Below, in pieces: positions 23,769 to 35,634 of a stretch of DNA of 64,000 nucleotides; positions within the stretch are counted from its first letter, which is position 1; every line of letters begins with the position of its first letter. Below the pieces are notes generated by a model. That model saw only the letters and a list, made by a program, of their open reading frames with translations, was not told the origin of the DNA and made no database searches. Made by a program: the position numbers and the translations under genes. The stretch covers positions 744,001 to 808,000 of the forward strand of contig JAPEUQ010000013.1 in assembly GCA_027946365.1 (NCBI GenBank). The letters run 5' to 3'. The stretch is from Kalmusia sp. IMI 367209. Taxonomy: Eukaryota; Ascomycota; Dothideomycetes; Pleosporales; Didymosphaeriaceae.

Positions 23769-25391
23769 GAGCTGGGTGGGATGCTGTGATTGGTATTAGA
23801 GCGGCTTGAGTGTAGAGATGGGATAGGCTGGGTATATGGGGCTTGAGCGACTGTATTTGCTGCGTACGTCTCTCTGTTAGCTTTACTTGAAGTAGTGCAT
23901 CCTGGCAGCATTGCTCATGCCTATGATATCAAAACACTATGAGCCGAATATGTTGAAGTAATACAGGGCGTTCGATCCTCCTGCTTACGTGATAGATTTC
24001 GCGTGGAGGTGTTGGACGTGAAGGGAACGCTGGCCTAACAAGCAGGGGAAGCCGTAGGGAAACGCTGTGGCAATCGTGATTGTTTGTTCCCACAGATGTG
24101 GAAGCATCGGATCGGAACGTCGGCAGGATGGCTAGCGGCTCTTCCGCTCTCCGCTCCACGGTATGACGTGCCGCCACGGAGGCTTAGGTTAGCTCGGTGA
24201 TGGTTGGTGGGCGTCTTGTGGATGACAGGCCCACTCTGCGGATCTTGCATACATCACACACACATGTGGCGTTGACGTCCAGACACCTGCAGCTGTGGAG
24301 CAACGTACTTGACGGTAAGATGGTCATCAAGTTGGAGGTGAATTGTTCCTCCCAGTCTCTGTTCGCTGAGAAGAGATCAGTCTGCTTTTGGAAAGTGCGG
24401 AGGAGGATCCGGCAGGTGGGATGCATCACCTTGAGACAAGGCTGAGCATCAACTCGATCTTCGTCCATGCTGATGGCCAGGGCAGTGTAAGCCAATGGAA
24501 GCGGCCATGTCTTAGTGGTGGAGAGCGTCATTAGAGAACACGAGCAAGCCACACGACACTCGTCGAGGTGATACGGGTGTTGAGCAGGTACCTTCGCGTT
24601 GGGCTGCAACACCTCGGTTCTGTACACAAGACTAGCAGTGTAGCCGTCTAGATGCGGCATTTTCGTGTGGCAGCCCGCGGCTCGGTCGATTAGGGTTTGA
24701 TCGAGATGATGATGAGATTGCTGGGAAAAAAGGGGTGGCATTGGAAGGCGATGCATCTTTAACTGTATGTGAATGGGGCCGGCAGCGGCCAGGATCGTAC
24801 TGTGACCATCGCTTTGGCGGCGCGAATTGAGACGCCGTTTCAGGACGAGCAGAAGCAGGCTCTCAAGGCGGCAGCCCTGCACGAGCATTCAGCTTGCTAA
24901 ATTTAACGCCTAAAGGAGCGTCGTCGCCATTGCGGTGGCTATTTGTGCCGGGATCACCTGGGAGAGTCGTACACTCCAATGCAGCCGTCGCAAATTCCAT
25001 AAGAACATCCCGCAACTTCCGGTCTCGACAAGCCCTGCGTCATATTAGGAGCGTTTACATACACCTCATGCTCTCTCTGCCATCGCAAGCCGCCTCCACC
25101 GTCCAGCTAGACCGCTTTCCCCAGCCGCGCGCGCTTCTATACCGAAACTGCGAGCTAGAGGCACGCCTGGCCCCAAGCCGCAGTGCCCACAACCTTGGAA
25201 GTGTGTCCATCTGTCCTCAGCTCCTCCACGGAGACCAGGCCCACGATTCTTGAAAGACTTCACCACTCGTCACTGCATGTACTGATCCGCTCGTCCCGGA
25301 ATCCAAGGAACCTGGCGCGAATCAAGCGTTCCTTGGCCACACAGCCCCAGCCAGCAGGTCCCGTTTATGCAGCCTAGTTACGTCGACCAGC
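23769..25391. other. Intergenic region, no supported gene
   Basis: About 1.6 kb. The largest frame (24184-24888 minus, 234 codons) has random composition and no motif, and is overlapped by others. The final 500 bases are likely promoter and leader for the decarboxylase gene at 25392. Confidence 0.45.
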
Positions 25392-28300
25392 ATGCCGCGT
25401 CCAACCTTCACGAGCAAGCTGTCGCTACCCGTCCGCCTCAAGAACAACGGCAGCAGCTCGAATTCGGCACCCAACAGCGTTCCCAGCAGCCGTACCGGCA
25501 GTCCAAAACGCGCAATGAACGACAGTAGCAACAAGCCTGGGCTGGTGCTGCGTGCGAATGTCATCAAGGTGGGCGGGTACCCCGCGGAGCCGCTACACAA
25601 GAGCTAACAGGCACCTTCAGGGCAGGAACCTCGCCGCGAAGGACAGGAGCGGCACCTCTGATCCTGTAAGCGCTTTCATGTCAATTGTTCACTTTTCTCT
25701 CTCGTACGAACGGTAGCTGACAATGTATCCTGCAGTACCTCGTCCTGAACGTTGGAGACGCCCGAGAAGCCACACCCCCCATCAACAAGACCCTGAATCC
25801 AGAATGGAACACAACGCTCGAGTTCCCTCTGGTGGGCATGCAGAGCATGCTGCTCGAGGCTTGCTGCTGGGACAAGGACCGCTTTGGCAAGGACTACATG
25901 GGCGAGTTTGACGTCATACTCGAGGACGTCTTCCAGAATGCACAAGCGGTGCAGGAACCGAAGTGGTTCCCCTTGGAGTCAAGGCGCACCGGCAAGAAGA
26001 AGTCAGTGGTCACGGGAGAGATACAGATTCAATTCTCTCTTGTCGACACGAGCAATCCCAATGCCACCAACGACGACCTCATCCAGAAAATCATGTCGTT
26101 TGTTGCACAAACGCCGAGCCCCGACGAAGACGAGGACGAGCTTCTGCTTCGGGCAGAGAGCGCAGACAATGACGAGCAGGAGGACGAAGAAGAAAGCTCC
26201 GACGAGGCGCTGGATGAGTCCAAGAAGGCAGAGAAGAGGGAGAAGCGGCGCAAGAAGCTGAAACTGGCGAGATTGAAGCGCAAGGCAAACAAGCTCCGTA
26301 CTTACGAATTCTCTGACAAGACAGAGGTAGCAGGCGTGCTTTTCTTGGAGATAAGCAAGATCACCGACCTACCCCCGGAGCGCAATGGTAAGCGTGCAAG
26401 TCGTGGACGGCGTTTACAAGCTGACATACCACAGTCACCCGCACGTCCTTTGATATGGATCCTTTTGTCGTTACCTCGCTCGGAAAGAAGACGTATCGTA
26501 CCAAGACGATTAGTCACAACCTCAACCCCGTGTTCGACGAGAAGCTCGTGTTCCAAGTTCTGAGGCATGAAACAAACTATTCGGTCAGCTTCACCGTGAT
26601 AGACAAGGACAAGTTCTCTGGAAATGACTACGTTGGAACAGTCAACTTCCCAGTTGAGAAGGCCGTTTCAGTCGCCCCAGAGGCTGACCCTGCAACCGGC
26701 CTCTACAAGCTGCCAGACCCTTCGGATTCTCCAGGCCTTCCAGAGACTAGAGAAGCTAGGAGGTCTCGCTTCCGGCTTCCCATGTCAAGGTCATCGTCGG
26801 CTCACAGTCTTTCCCGCCTCAGCCGCCCGAGCCTGAAGAAGGAGCACTCCGCGGGTTCACTATCTGGCAAGGAATCTAACGGCAGCTTGCCTCTGCCACC
26901 TACGAGTGTTCCACAGACGCCTGGGACTGACAGTAATGGGCAAGCCGCTCTGGGTGTCCCGGTAGTCAATGTTGACCCTACCGCCGTGGATGACCAAGAC
27001 CTGAAAATGTATACACTGCCACTGGATATGAAGAACAAGGATCGTTGGGAGGCCAAGCACAGCCCGACCTTATTTATCAAGGCAAAGTACCTTCCTTACA
27101 GGGCCTTGCGACAGCAATTCTGGCGTGCTATGCTCAAGCAGTACGACGCCGATGACAGCGGTTTGATCGATAAAGTCGAGCTCACCACTATGTTGGACAC
27201 CCTAGGTTCGACCCTTCATGAATCCACTATCGACGGCTTCTTCCGGAAATTCTCGGGAGACAACAATGGTGACGAGCTCCTCACCTTTGATCAGGCAGTC
27301 ATGTGCTTGGAGGAGCAGTTGCAGCGTGTTGAGGAACTTTCAGCAAAGAAAGGCTCGTGGGGTCATCTCACAGCTTCAAGCAGTGACCTCCTTACACCAG
27401 GGACAATGACACCTGCACTCACCTCCGGCACACAGACACCGATTAATAACCACCCCTCCCAAACCTCTATACCCGCATTGGAGACGGATCACCTTGGCCA
27501 GGTGGGTGAAGAAGGTGACACCCTCCCAGCGGATGATCTGGCGGACGAGAAGGGCGAGGAACACGTGATCGAGATCCGAGAGTGTCCTATCTGCCACCAA
27601 CCACGTCTGAACAAGAAATCGGATGCCGATATCATCACCCATGTTGCTACCTGTGCCAGCCAGGACTGGCGACAGGTGAACAACATTGTCATGGCAGGAT
27701 TCGTCACATCGAGCCAGGCACAGCGCAAGTGGTATTCCAAGGTTATCACGAAGATCTCTTACGGCGGATACAAACTCGGTGCTAATTCTGCCAATATCCT
27801 TGTGCAAGATCGCCTCACGGGGCAAATTAACGAGGAGCGTATGAGTGTCTATGTTCGACTTGGTATTCGACTGCTATACAAGGGCCTTAAAGCGAACAAC
27901 ATGGAGAAGAAGCGAAGTATGTTTCACACACCTTTTGGCGCTCCGTACTGACTCTGGCTAGTTCGAAAATTATTGCGATCTCTGAGCTTTAAGCAGGGAA
28001 GGAAGTACGACGACCCCGCATCGGCTAGGGAGATTGAGGGCTTCATTGCTTTCCATCAGCTTGACATGTCCGAAGTCCTGCTCCCGACGTCTGAATTCAA
28101 GAACTTTAACGAATTTTTCTACCGAGCTCTAAAGCCTGGAGCACGACCGTGTTCAGCTCCAGAGGATCCACGGATCATTGTCTCGCCTGCAGACTGTCGG
28201 TCGGTTGTCTTCAACACCCTTGACGCAGCACAGTCTATTTGGGTCAAAGGTCGCGAGTTCACAGTGCAGCGACTGTTGGGCGATGCCTATCCCGAGGATG

Positions 28301-28932
28301 CGAAGCGCTATGTTGGGGGATCTCTTGGTATCTTCCGTCTCGCACCACAAGATTATCATCGCTTCCACATACCCGTAGACGGTATCATGGGCGAACCAAA
28401 GGCGATCGAGGGCGAGTATTACACGGTCAATCCAATGGCCATTCGGTCCGCGCTCGATGTCTATGGCGAAAACGTCCGAGTAATTGTGCCAATCGACTCA
28501 GTAGCCCACGGGCGGGTGATGGTTATCTGCATTGGTGCCATGATGGTCGGCAGCACAGTCATTACACGGAACACGGGCGACGAGGTCAAGCGAGCGGAAG
28601 AGTTGGGGTACTTCAAGTTTGGTGGAAGCACGCTTCTCGTGCTCTTTGAGCCTGGCCAGATGCGATACGATGAAGATCTGGTTGACAATTCCAGAGCTGC
28701 ATTGGAGACCCTAGTAAGTTAGATCCGCACAGGTGCAACAGCCTCAGCTAACCATGACTAGGTCCGCGTTGGCATGTCTATTGGCCACAGTCCAAACAGG
28801 GCTTCTCACTTGCCAGACATGCGCAAAGAAAACCCTACAATGGAAGAAAAGCAAGATGCCAAGCGTCGCATTGAGGGCAGTTTGGCACCAGAGGGAGCGA
28901 TGGGCCCTATGCCTGGTGCAGGCTTATCATAG
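25392..28932 (+). CDS. PSD2: Phosphatidylserine decarboxylase, C2-domain type (PSD2)
   Basis: Converts phosphatidylserine to phosphatidylethanolamine, in the Golgi/endosome compartment for this C2-bearing class. Six exons: 25392-25568, 25621-25665, 25736-26387, 26435-27916, 27962-28713 and 28762-28932. They sum to 3279 nt, giving 1092 aa. Domain order: first C2 (about 50-180, GRNLAAKDRSGTSDPYLV), an acidic then Lys/Arg-rich linker, second C2 (about 290-400, MDPFVVTSLGKKTYRTKTI), an EF-hand-like loop near 529-540 (DADDSGLIDKVE), and a Cys/His element (CPICHQPRLN...HVATC). The decarboxylase domain comes last, ending with the self-cleavage motif GGST at 1006-1009. Cleavage before Ser1008 generates the pyruvoyl prosthetic group. 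All introns are 45-70 nt. Nothing is missing. Confidence 0.95.
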
Positions 28933-29545
28933 CTGAAGGCGCGTTGTTGATGGGGCATACAGAGAGAAGTTTAGAAGTATAGGCGTAACGATATGATGAA
29001 GGCACGATTGCATATAGGGATAATTGCGGCTTTGGAATGCTGCTCTTTCCTTGGCGTTGAATATATGGAGGGCATAGCAACATTGGATGACTGTATTTAT
29101 ATGGAACACAAAGCTTGAGTGTCTTTTTGCGATTTCTTTCTCTTGCGAGTTTTCAAACATTCTGGCCGTGAGAGATTGAATTGTCGCTTGAATTGACATG
29201 CCTGGTGGGGCTCGGAAGCCATCTAGGTAGTAAGGATGATCATGTGCACGACTTAGTCAGCAGACAGCTCAACGCCAAGACTTTCCATGCATCTGGCGCC
29301 CCGATGTAAACATTGACGCACGCCCGCCATCCCAGCCCGTGTGCAACTGCGAACACCACCACACGCCCGAGCCGTATTCGCATTAATCGCCAATCCTTAC
29401 GATCGAACCCTACGAAGTAATCAAACATAATTCCGAACTCCGAGAGGGACCCGCCAACGCCATCGTTCGTGTGTTGTTGCCGCGCACCGCCCATGCACGC
29501 GCTTCCACCTCCGCAACCACCAGCAATCACGTAGCAACCGAACCC
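28933..29545. other. Intergenic region between PSD2 and DSN1
   Basis: About 610 bases holding the PSD2 3' UTR and the DSN1 promoter. An ATG in the same frame occurs upstream of the chosen DSN1 start only as a non-ATG codon at 29471. No separate gene is seen. Confidence 0.45.
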
Positions 29546-31476
29546 ATGACCGCTATTCTCGTGAGGTCCCCTTTGCAACCGCTATTGATGGCCACAAACC
29601 GCGCGACCGCGCGACGGAGGAGCGCCCGGGCCGCATTCGATGACGACGATGCGCCCGCTGTAAAAAGAGCGAAGACGGAGGTGAATGGAACAGCAAAGAA
29701 GGCAAATGGTGCGACAAAAAAGGCAGCAAAAGCAGGTGAGCCAGGCACATTCATAGCATGCTAGAGCGGGGTGCATGCGGGTTTTTGACGACGCGCAAGC
29801 CGCGTGATGGGAGCGCAATTGAAGAGCAAGACCAACTGACAGGACTGCAGCCTACGACGAGAATGATGACGGATTCCAATTCACGCGTCGCACGTCAAAA
29901 CGGACCTCCAAAGCCCATACAACACCCGAACCGATACCCGAGGAGCAACCCAAACCCGCGCCCGCGCGTAAAAAGAAGAACTCAATTGCTGCGCCTGCGC
30001 CGGCGCCTGAATCCGAGCAGTCTGTACCGCAAAGAAGAAGGCGATCGGCGCGTTTGTCGGGCGATCAAGAGCAATTGGACCAGGTAGACGGGAGCACAGA
30101 ACCAGCGAAACCGGCGCCGAAACGGTCGAAGAAAGCCGCGCCAGTAGAGAAGGAGAAAAACAAACAAGTCACGCCAGCGCCGGAAGTGCAGCCGGAACAG
30201 AAGAAAGCACGTGTAATTACGCAGACTCCGAAGCATGATGGGCTCCATGTACCTAAGAAGCGCGACGGGACCGCGACCAAGATCATGTTGCCTTTTGCGG
30301 ACACTCCTGTAATCACCCGCAACAAGGAAATGCGCAAAGCGAGCAAAGACGGACATAGGCGAAGTAGCACAGGTTTGAGGGGCAGGCGAGCAAGCTCGCT
30401 GATCGACAGCGGGATGTCCAACGGTAAGCACGATACCCGGCTGCATTGGCCTGTATTCAGTGAAGGAACTTAGAAGTTGGGATTCGAAACTGATCCTGGT
30501 CTAGCTCTACCCCACACCGAAGTCGAAGTTCGCGATTTCTACAGATACATCGAGCAAAGTCTACCGGAGCCGCGGCGGATGAAGCAACTTCTGACATGGT
30601 GCGGTTCGAGAGCGCTACCGGAGAAACCATCGGGAGACGTTAAGAATGCGAATGCGATCATGGCTGGTAAGTCGTGCGCTGCACGCAAGACGAGAATGTG
30701 ACTAACGGTTGACAGCACGAGCTATACAACAAGAGCTAATAGACGATTTTGCGAATAAACCGGAACTTTCAGACTGGTTTTCTAGAGTATGTTATGGATG
30801 TCGATCCTGATAGGAACCGTAAGCTAACAATGCGCTTAGGAGGAAACGGCACCACCTCCTCCAACGGTGATCAAGAAGCCCAATCCTCAAAATGAGAAGA
30901 ACCAGGTGGCGCTTCAGCAACTCAAAGAAGAGGTCGAACGGTACGATAATCCAACTCTCAACCCTATTGTGACACCCTGTACTAACTTGCTCCAGACTCG
31001 AGGAAGAGAAAGCCGCATGGGAAGCTTTGGCTTCATCCTCAAAATCAATACCTGCCCCGATACCACCAGCGATACAAACAGCGACGCCCACATTTGCCGA
31101 CATCGACGTCTCCCTCCTCGATCCTTCGCAGGCCTCCATACTCGCCGCACTCCAACAATCACAGCCCCCAGAAACGGCCGAATCGTCATCCGAACCCACG
31201 TCCTCCGCATTCACCTTCACAACACCCGCTGCGCTACAGTCACATCTGAAGAAGCTCTCTTCGTCTTTGGAACCAAACGTCGATCTGTTTGCAGACGGGC
31301 TGCATAAGGTCGAGCAGTACCGAAACACGGCCGAGCGCGTGGCAGATCGCGTGCTGGGCACCGCATCGATGCGGCTCGAAGAACGGGACAAGAAAGACAA
31401 GGAAAAGGTTGGAAGCGAAGGCATCGGTGTCGGGGACGTGCTGAGGGGTCTGGCGGGCGTGCTGAACGAGTCGTAG
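29546..31476 (+). CDS. DSN1: Kinetochore protein Dsn1/Mis13 (MIND complex)
   Basis: Subunit of the Mis12/MIND complex that links centromeric chromatin to the Ndc80 microtubule-binding complex. Six exons: 29546-29735, 29851-30423, 30505-30666, 30716-30786, 30840-30940 and 30996-31476. They sum to 1578 nt, giving 525 aa. The N-terminal half is basic and disordered. The family hallmark RRSSTGLRGRRASSLIDSG lies at about 240-260. It is followed by the conserved ALPHTEVEVRDFYRYI and RRMKQLLTWCGSRAL blocks, then a coiled-coil region (KNQVALQQLKEEVERLEEEK) and a C-terminal helical part. The RRSS/RRAS serines match the region known as an Aurora B target in other species. A start 14 codons downstream (29588, MATNRATARRRS) is equally plausible. 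Confidence 0.9.
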
Positions 31477-31908
31477 CATCGCTCGCTCGCTTTGCGGCTG
31501 TCGAAGTGAATTCTGTTGTTGTTTTTATGACAGGCATGACCAAAATGCTATGGTCTCCATGAGAATGATGGTACGTGGTGTTACTTTCCGTGGGTACGGT
31601 CTGCTTTGACGACGGCGTCGGCGGTTTTTATATCGATGCCAGATTGCATTTTTGGGCGCTTGGGTGGCTGAGGGAGGCGAATCTCGTGCCAGGTATACCA
31701 TTCCATGTTTTGAAGCTATACAGTTTGCATTAAGATTTATGTCAGTCTCGAGTAGTAAGGCTGCTGCTAATTGACATTGTTCATATTGTTCTCCCCCCTT
31801 TTATATCATTCACTGTCAATTCTTTGATTTCCCCGCATCGAGGCCCCCTCGTCCTTCTCTGGGCTTTAGCGCGAGCGCTCGTACTTGAAGCTCACCTGAA
31901 GATCATCA
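31477..31908. other. Convergent intergenic region
   Basis: About 430 bases between the stop codons of DSN1 (+) and the OB-fold gene (-). It must hold both 3' UTRs and polyadenylation signals. Nothing else is visible. Confidence 0.5.
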
Positions 31909-33532
31909 TCACATCTTCACACACCAAACGACCAGCCTGCCGATCTCTTCGGTTCCCAGGTGGATCCCGAAACCCAGCGTCAGCCTCAGGAAGAGAAGTC
32001 GCTGCTCCAGGTACCTCATCACGTCCAGGGGAGCAGCGACCAGCTGCTGGGCGGACCGACCCAGGAGCTGTTCCCACGCGGCATCGGCAAAGATCAGCTT
32101 CCCGGTGCCAATCTGGCCAGTTTCGTCGATGATGCTGCCGAGCTACACCAGGTGAGGTTTTCCGAACGCGGTGTGAAAGAGAGACAAAGGGGCTTACTAT
32201 GCGCGGATTGATGCGTAGCATGGCCTCCTTATCGCATCGCGTGCACTTCGCCTTGACCGAGTTCGCAAACAGAGGGATGCCGCAGCATTCCGTGCTCATC
32301 AGCATGCCGCGCTTGTAGTTCGTGACGATGTGGAGCTCGGTGATGAGGACGCTGATGTACCCGACAGCCTTCTCGCTTGGGTTGGACCGCACGAATTCGT
32401 CGATCTCGCTCAACTTGTAGAGTATCCTCACCGCTGCGGTCTCGGCTTCATCTGCGTCGAACACGTCGTGTGGGAATGGTGGGTTGACATGTTCTTTCTT
32501 GGTAAGCCGCTGGGCGAGTGCTCGGACGTACCGCGCATCTGCCATGTTTGGATCGATGTGTATTTGTGTGTTGGCGTTGAGTGAGAGCTTCGCTATAGTG
32601 TCGATACGCCAGCCGGGATTTGCGATTAGCAAAATGGTACAGCAAGGCTGCCAGGTGGATGCTGACATTGACACGGAACCGTAGAGTGTCAGATAGGCTT
32701 CCGACGTGTCGTCGAAGATGCCAATAGAGATGAGCTCGGAAGTGGTGCCGTTCTTATTGGTGACTGTCGTTCATATCAGCCGTTGCCAAACGCTCACTAC
32801 AGGCACACAGACAAAGTCTGGAAGCTGCATCCTGAGGTAACTCCGCCTGCAATGAGTCTTCGCACTCTGGATCTAGTTACTTCATGGCGGTGCAGTGTAC
32901 TTACACTTTTTTCTTGCCCCAATGCTTTTCACGCAGACTAATAGCTTACACTCATCGACATCGAACCCACCATCCCCGAAGTTCTTCAGCGTCATCAGTC
33001 CCGGCAATACCTGGCTATCTTTGGCCCCAAACGGCCTCTTGAACATGGTGCCGTCATCGCTCCGCTCATGCACCATAAAGTGGCAATGCCGCTCACCCTC
33101 GGGAAACACGCTCGTGAAAAGGGGCGCAGCACTCGGTGCAAGACCCAGCTGCCCATCTCCAGAGCTAACGTGCACCGTCCACAAGGTTATGAGCTGCCCC
33201 AGCTTGAGCCTGTACTCTGTCTTCGCGTACCAGAGGCGGACAGTCATGGCGCCTGTGTCGTCAGCGAGCATGATCTTAATGTAGCCTTGGGCTGCTTTTG
33301 GGCATTTGCTGGGTTTCGCTATGGTGTAGAAGTTCACGATGCGGCCCATGAGGGTGAGGTGGCGCGGGCCTGGCGAGAGAGAGCCGATGTCGCTCTCTTC
33401 ATACTCGAGGGCGGGTGTCCATCCGATTGATGTGGGCGAGGGTCGCTCGCGCTCTTCGGACGTGAACCCATCCCCCGGTGTAGATCTGGACGGGGAAGAC
33501 GAAAAGTAGGACTGGATCGAGGAGGCCGGCAT
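31909..33532 (-). CDS. OB-fold nucleic-acid-binding protein, RPA1/MEIOB-like
   Basis: Four exons on the minus strand: 33532-32907, 32846-32809, 32763-32198 and 32142-31909. They sum to 1464 nt, giving 487 aa. The start MPASSIQSYFSSSP resembles the N-terminal motif of some PCNA- or RPA-interacting proteins. About 60-130 reads as an OB-fold (RHLTLMGRIVNFYTIAKPSK, then VRLWYAKTEYRLKLGQLITLW). The middle exon pair reads VTNKNGTTSELISIGIFDDT, a second OB-fold. The C-terminal part has a four-cysteine element (CC...CTRCD), as in RPA70-type zinc ribbons, followed by QIGTGKLIFADAAWEQLLG, a third OB-like unit. The layout suggests a single-stranded DNA binder like RPA1 or the meiotic MEIOB family, but this is inference. 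The exon 2 donor at 32808 (gtgtgc) is weak and chosen by frame. Confidence 0.65.
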
Positions 33533-33992
33533 TCCCCTTGAAAGATTGCGAGGGGGAGGAAGAAGCGGATAACTTGGAAGAGGTCGAGGCTCTGCGAATG
33601 TGAGGCGGAAGGTGCTACTGAGACAGGGACTGCGGGCATGCATTATAAAGGAAGGAACACGTCTCATGCTAGCAATGTGGAGAAATAAGTAAAGCAGGCA
33701 CGATGCGTTCAATGCGAAAGGAAGGAAGCAACGCATCACATAAGGCATGAGGAAAACAAAGTCGATGTGCAAATGGTTGCATTCTGATTGCTGCCTTAAT
33801 GAGAGAGTGGACAGAGATATGAGCACAAAGTACCCGATAACCTCGCCGTCCGTTGGCTTACCCAAGTAATGACTATGAAATGGTTGTCTTCATTAAGACG
33901 AGAGGAAGCGTGGTTCCTAGAAGAGCTTGTGCTCAAGGGTCATGCTGATGTTCTTTATTAGCAGCTGTCTCAGGGGTTAGGGATGGGGTTTC

Positions 33993-35634
33993 TTACTCGC
34001 TCTCGGGCTCCAGACCAACACAGGCACGGAAGATGTTCGTCAACGCAGCACGCTGCTTGGCGAGAGCATTGATGACGGGAGTGCCAGGAGGAGTAAGGGG
34101 AGCCTATATAAGTCAGCAATAGATCTTAGTAATGTTGAAAAGGGGAGCATACCTTGAGCATGTAGCTGAGGATGCTGAGAACGCTGTGGAAGCCGGCGTA
34201 CTTGGCATCGGCAGCCTCGGCACCATGAGCCTTCCACTGAATGCGGGTCATCATCTCGGCAACGAGGACCAAGTCAATGATCAGGGGAGAGGCCAAGAGC
34301 GAATCCTCGCACACATTGAAGATGCTAATGGTCTGGTGACCTCCCAAGAAGATCTCGGCGTAGTACTCATCGAGAGCACGCTTGTCGTCACCAACAGCAG
34401 GCATGTACTTGATGACGACCGTGTGGTCGGGATGCTCGCCTTCCTTGTACAAGACAGTGTTGGCAGCCACCATGTCATCAATGACGTTGGACTTGGAGAT
34501 CTCTTTGGAGCGGAACTGCTTCTGGGAGCTGAGGTTCTTGCCGTCGTTATTACCAAGGTGGTTGTAGCTCGCAACGGAGGTGAGCTTGATACCAGCGTTG
34601 ATCAAGAAGTCGACAAGAGCAGACTTCATCTTGGTCTGGCCCGACTTGAAATCATCACCCCCAATGAAGGCGTTGTGCTTCTCCGCAAGCTGAATGGCGC
34701 CAGGAACGAAAGTGTTCTGAGGGGACCCGTTGATGAACGGGACGTTCTCCAAGATACAGGCAACGGCGAACACGGTGGATGGAGCCACTTCCTCATGCCC
34801 ATCCTCGATAGCCTTGAGGAGGTTGTCAGCCGTGTCGTTGACGCCCGGGAGGATGTCGGCGAATCGTTCGGTGTTGGCAGTCCACTGGACGATGACCTTG
34901 TCGAGACCGTTGGCAGCCTTGAACTCACGGATGTCTTTGCGGATCTGTTCGACATGAGCCAAGGAAGCCTTAGAGCCAGGGATGAGATTGTCAGCGCGGT
35001 CCTCTTGGTTGGCAGCGATGAAGTCTGGGTAGTAGATGCTAGGAAGCGGCTTGATGAGGGCCATTTCCTTGCGAACCAGTGACTTCAAGGTCGGTTCGAG
35101 AACCTTGGCACGGTCCATGGCTTCGGCCAAGTTGAGGCCACTAATGTCCCAGCCTCCTACGACGAGGTCATTGGGGTGAACCATGGGCATGAGGTCGTGG
35201 AAAGGGATGTTGACGTCCGCACCCGTCTTGCTGTCGACACCAAGCTTGGTAGTAGAACCCATGATGACCGAACCATAGTAGTTGGCCGTGCGCTTACCCT
35301 CCTTCGTCTCCCATTCGAGGCCACGGCGGTTAGCAAGAATACCAGCAGTCACAGTGGTGCCATTGTTGCCGCCCATGCCGACAAGCATGACACCGAGCTT
35401 CGGGATCTTGCGGTCGACCTTGAAGTCGTACAGAGTCTCCTTGTGAGCGGCCACATACTTACCGTCGGCGTTCTTGGAAACAGCCGTGGTACGGTAAGTG
35501 TACTTGGACTTGATGGTATCGCTGGTATATTCGACATTGGGAGACTCGACGACAAAGAGATCCTTGGCGGGGGTCGTCACCGTCACACCACTACCGTTCG
35601 CAGAACCGACGGCCTCTTCAGCGTGAGGAGCCAT
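33993..35634 (-). CDS. INO1: Inositol-3-phosphate synthase
   Basis: Converts glucose-6-phosphate to 1L-myo-inositol-3-phosphate with NAD, the entry step to inositol and phosphatidylinositol. Two exons on the minus strand: 35634-34153 and 34103-33993, separated by a 49-nt intron, giving 530 aa, the usual fungal length. Landmarks are the NAD-binding GMGGNNGTT at 86-94, [35 protein letters not shown], and the highly conserved KSNVIDDMV and [20 protein letters not shown] blocks. The C-terminal exon encodes the typical [18 protein letters not shown] ending with an acidic ESE tail. With PSD2 and LCB2 in the same window, three membrane-lipid enzymes lie within 36 kb, although they are not arranged as a cluster. 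Confidence 0.97.

Noticed and set aside
22934..23911. 325-codon frame on the minus strand
   Set aside because: Antisense shadow of the GC-rich NmrA-like gene; composition is dominated by Arg/His/Pro and follows the complementary codon bias.
24184..24888. 234-codon frame on the minus strand
   Set aside because: Random-looking composition, no motif, no splice continuation; treated as intergenic.
34132..35082. 316-codon frame on the plus strand
   Set aside because: Antisense to INO1, whose identity on the minus strand is certain; no motif in the plus frame.
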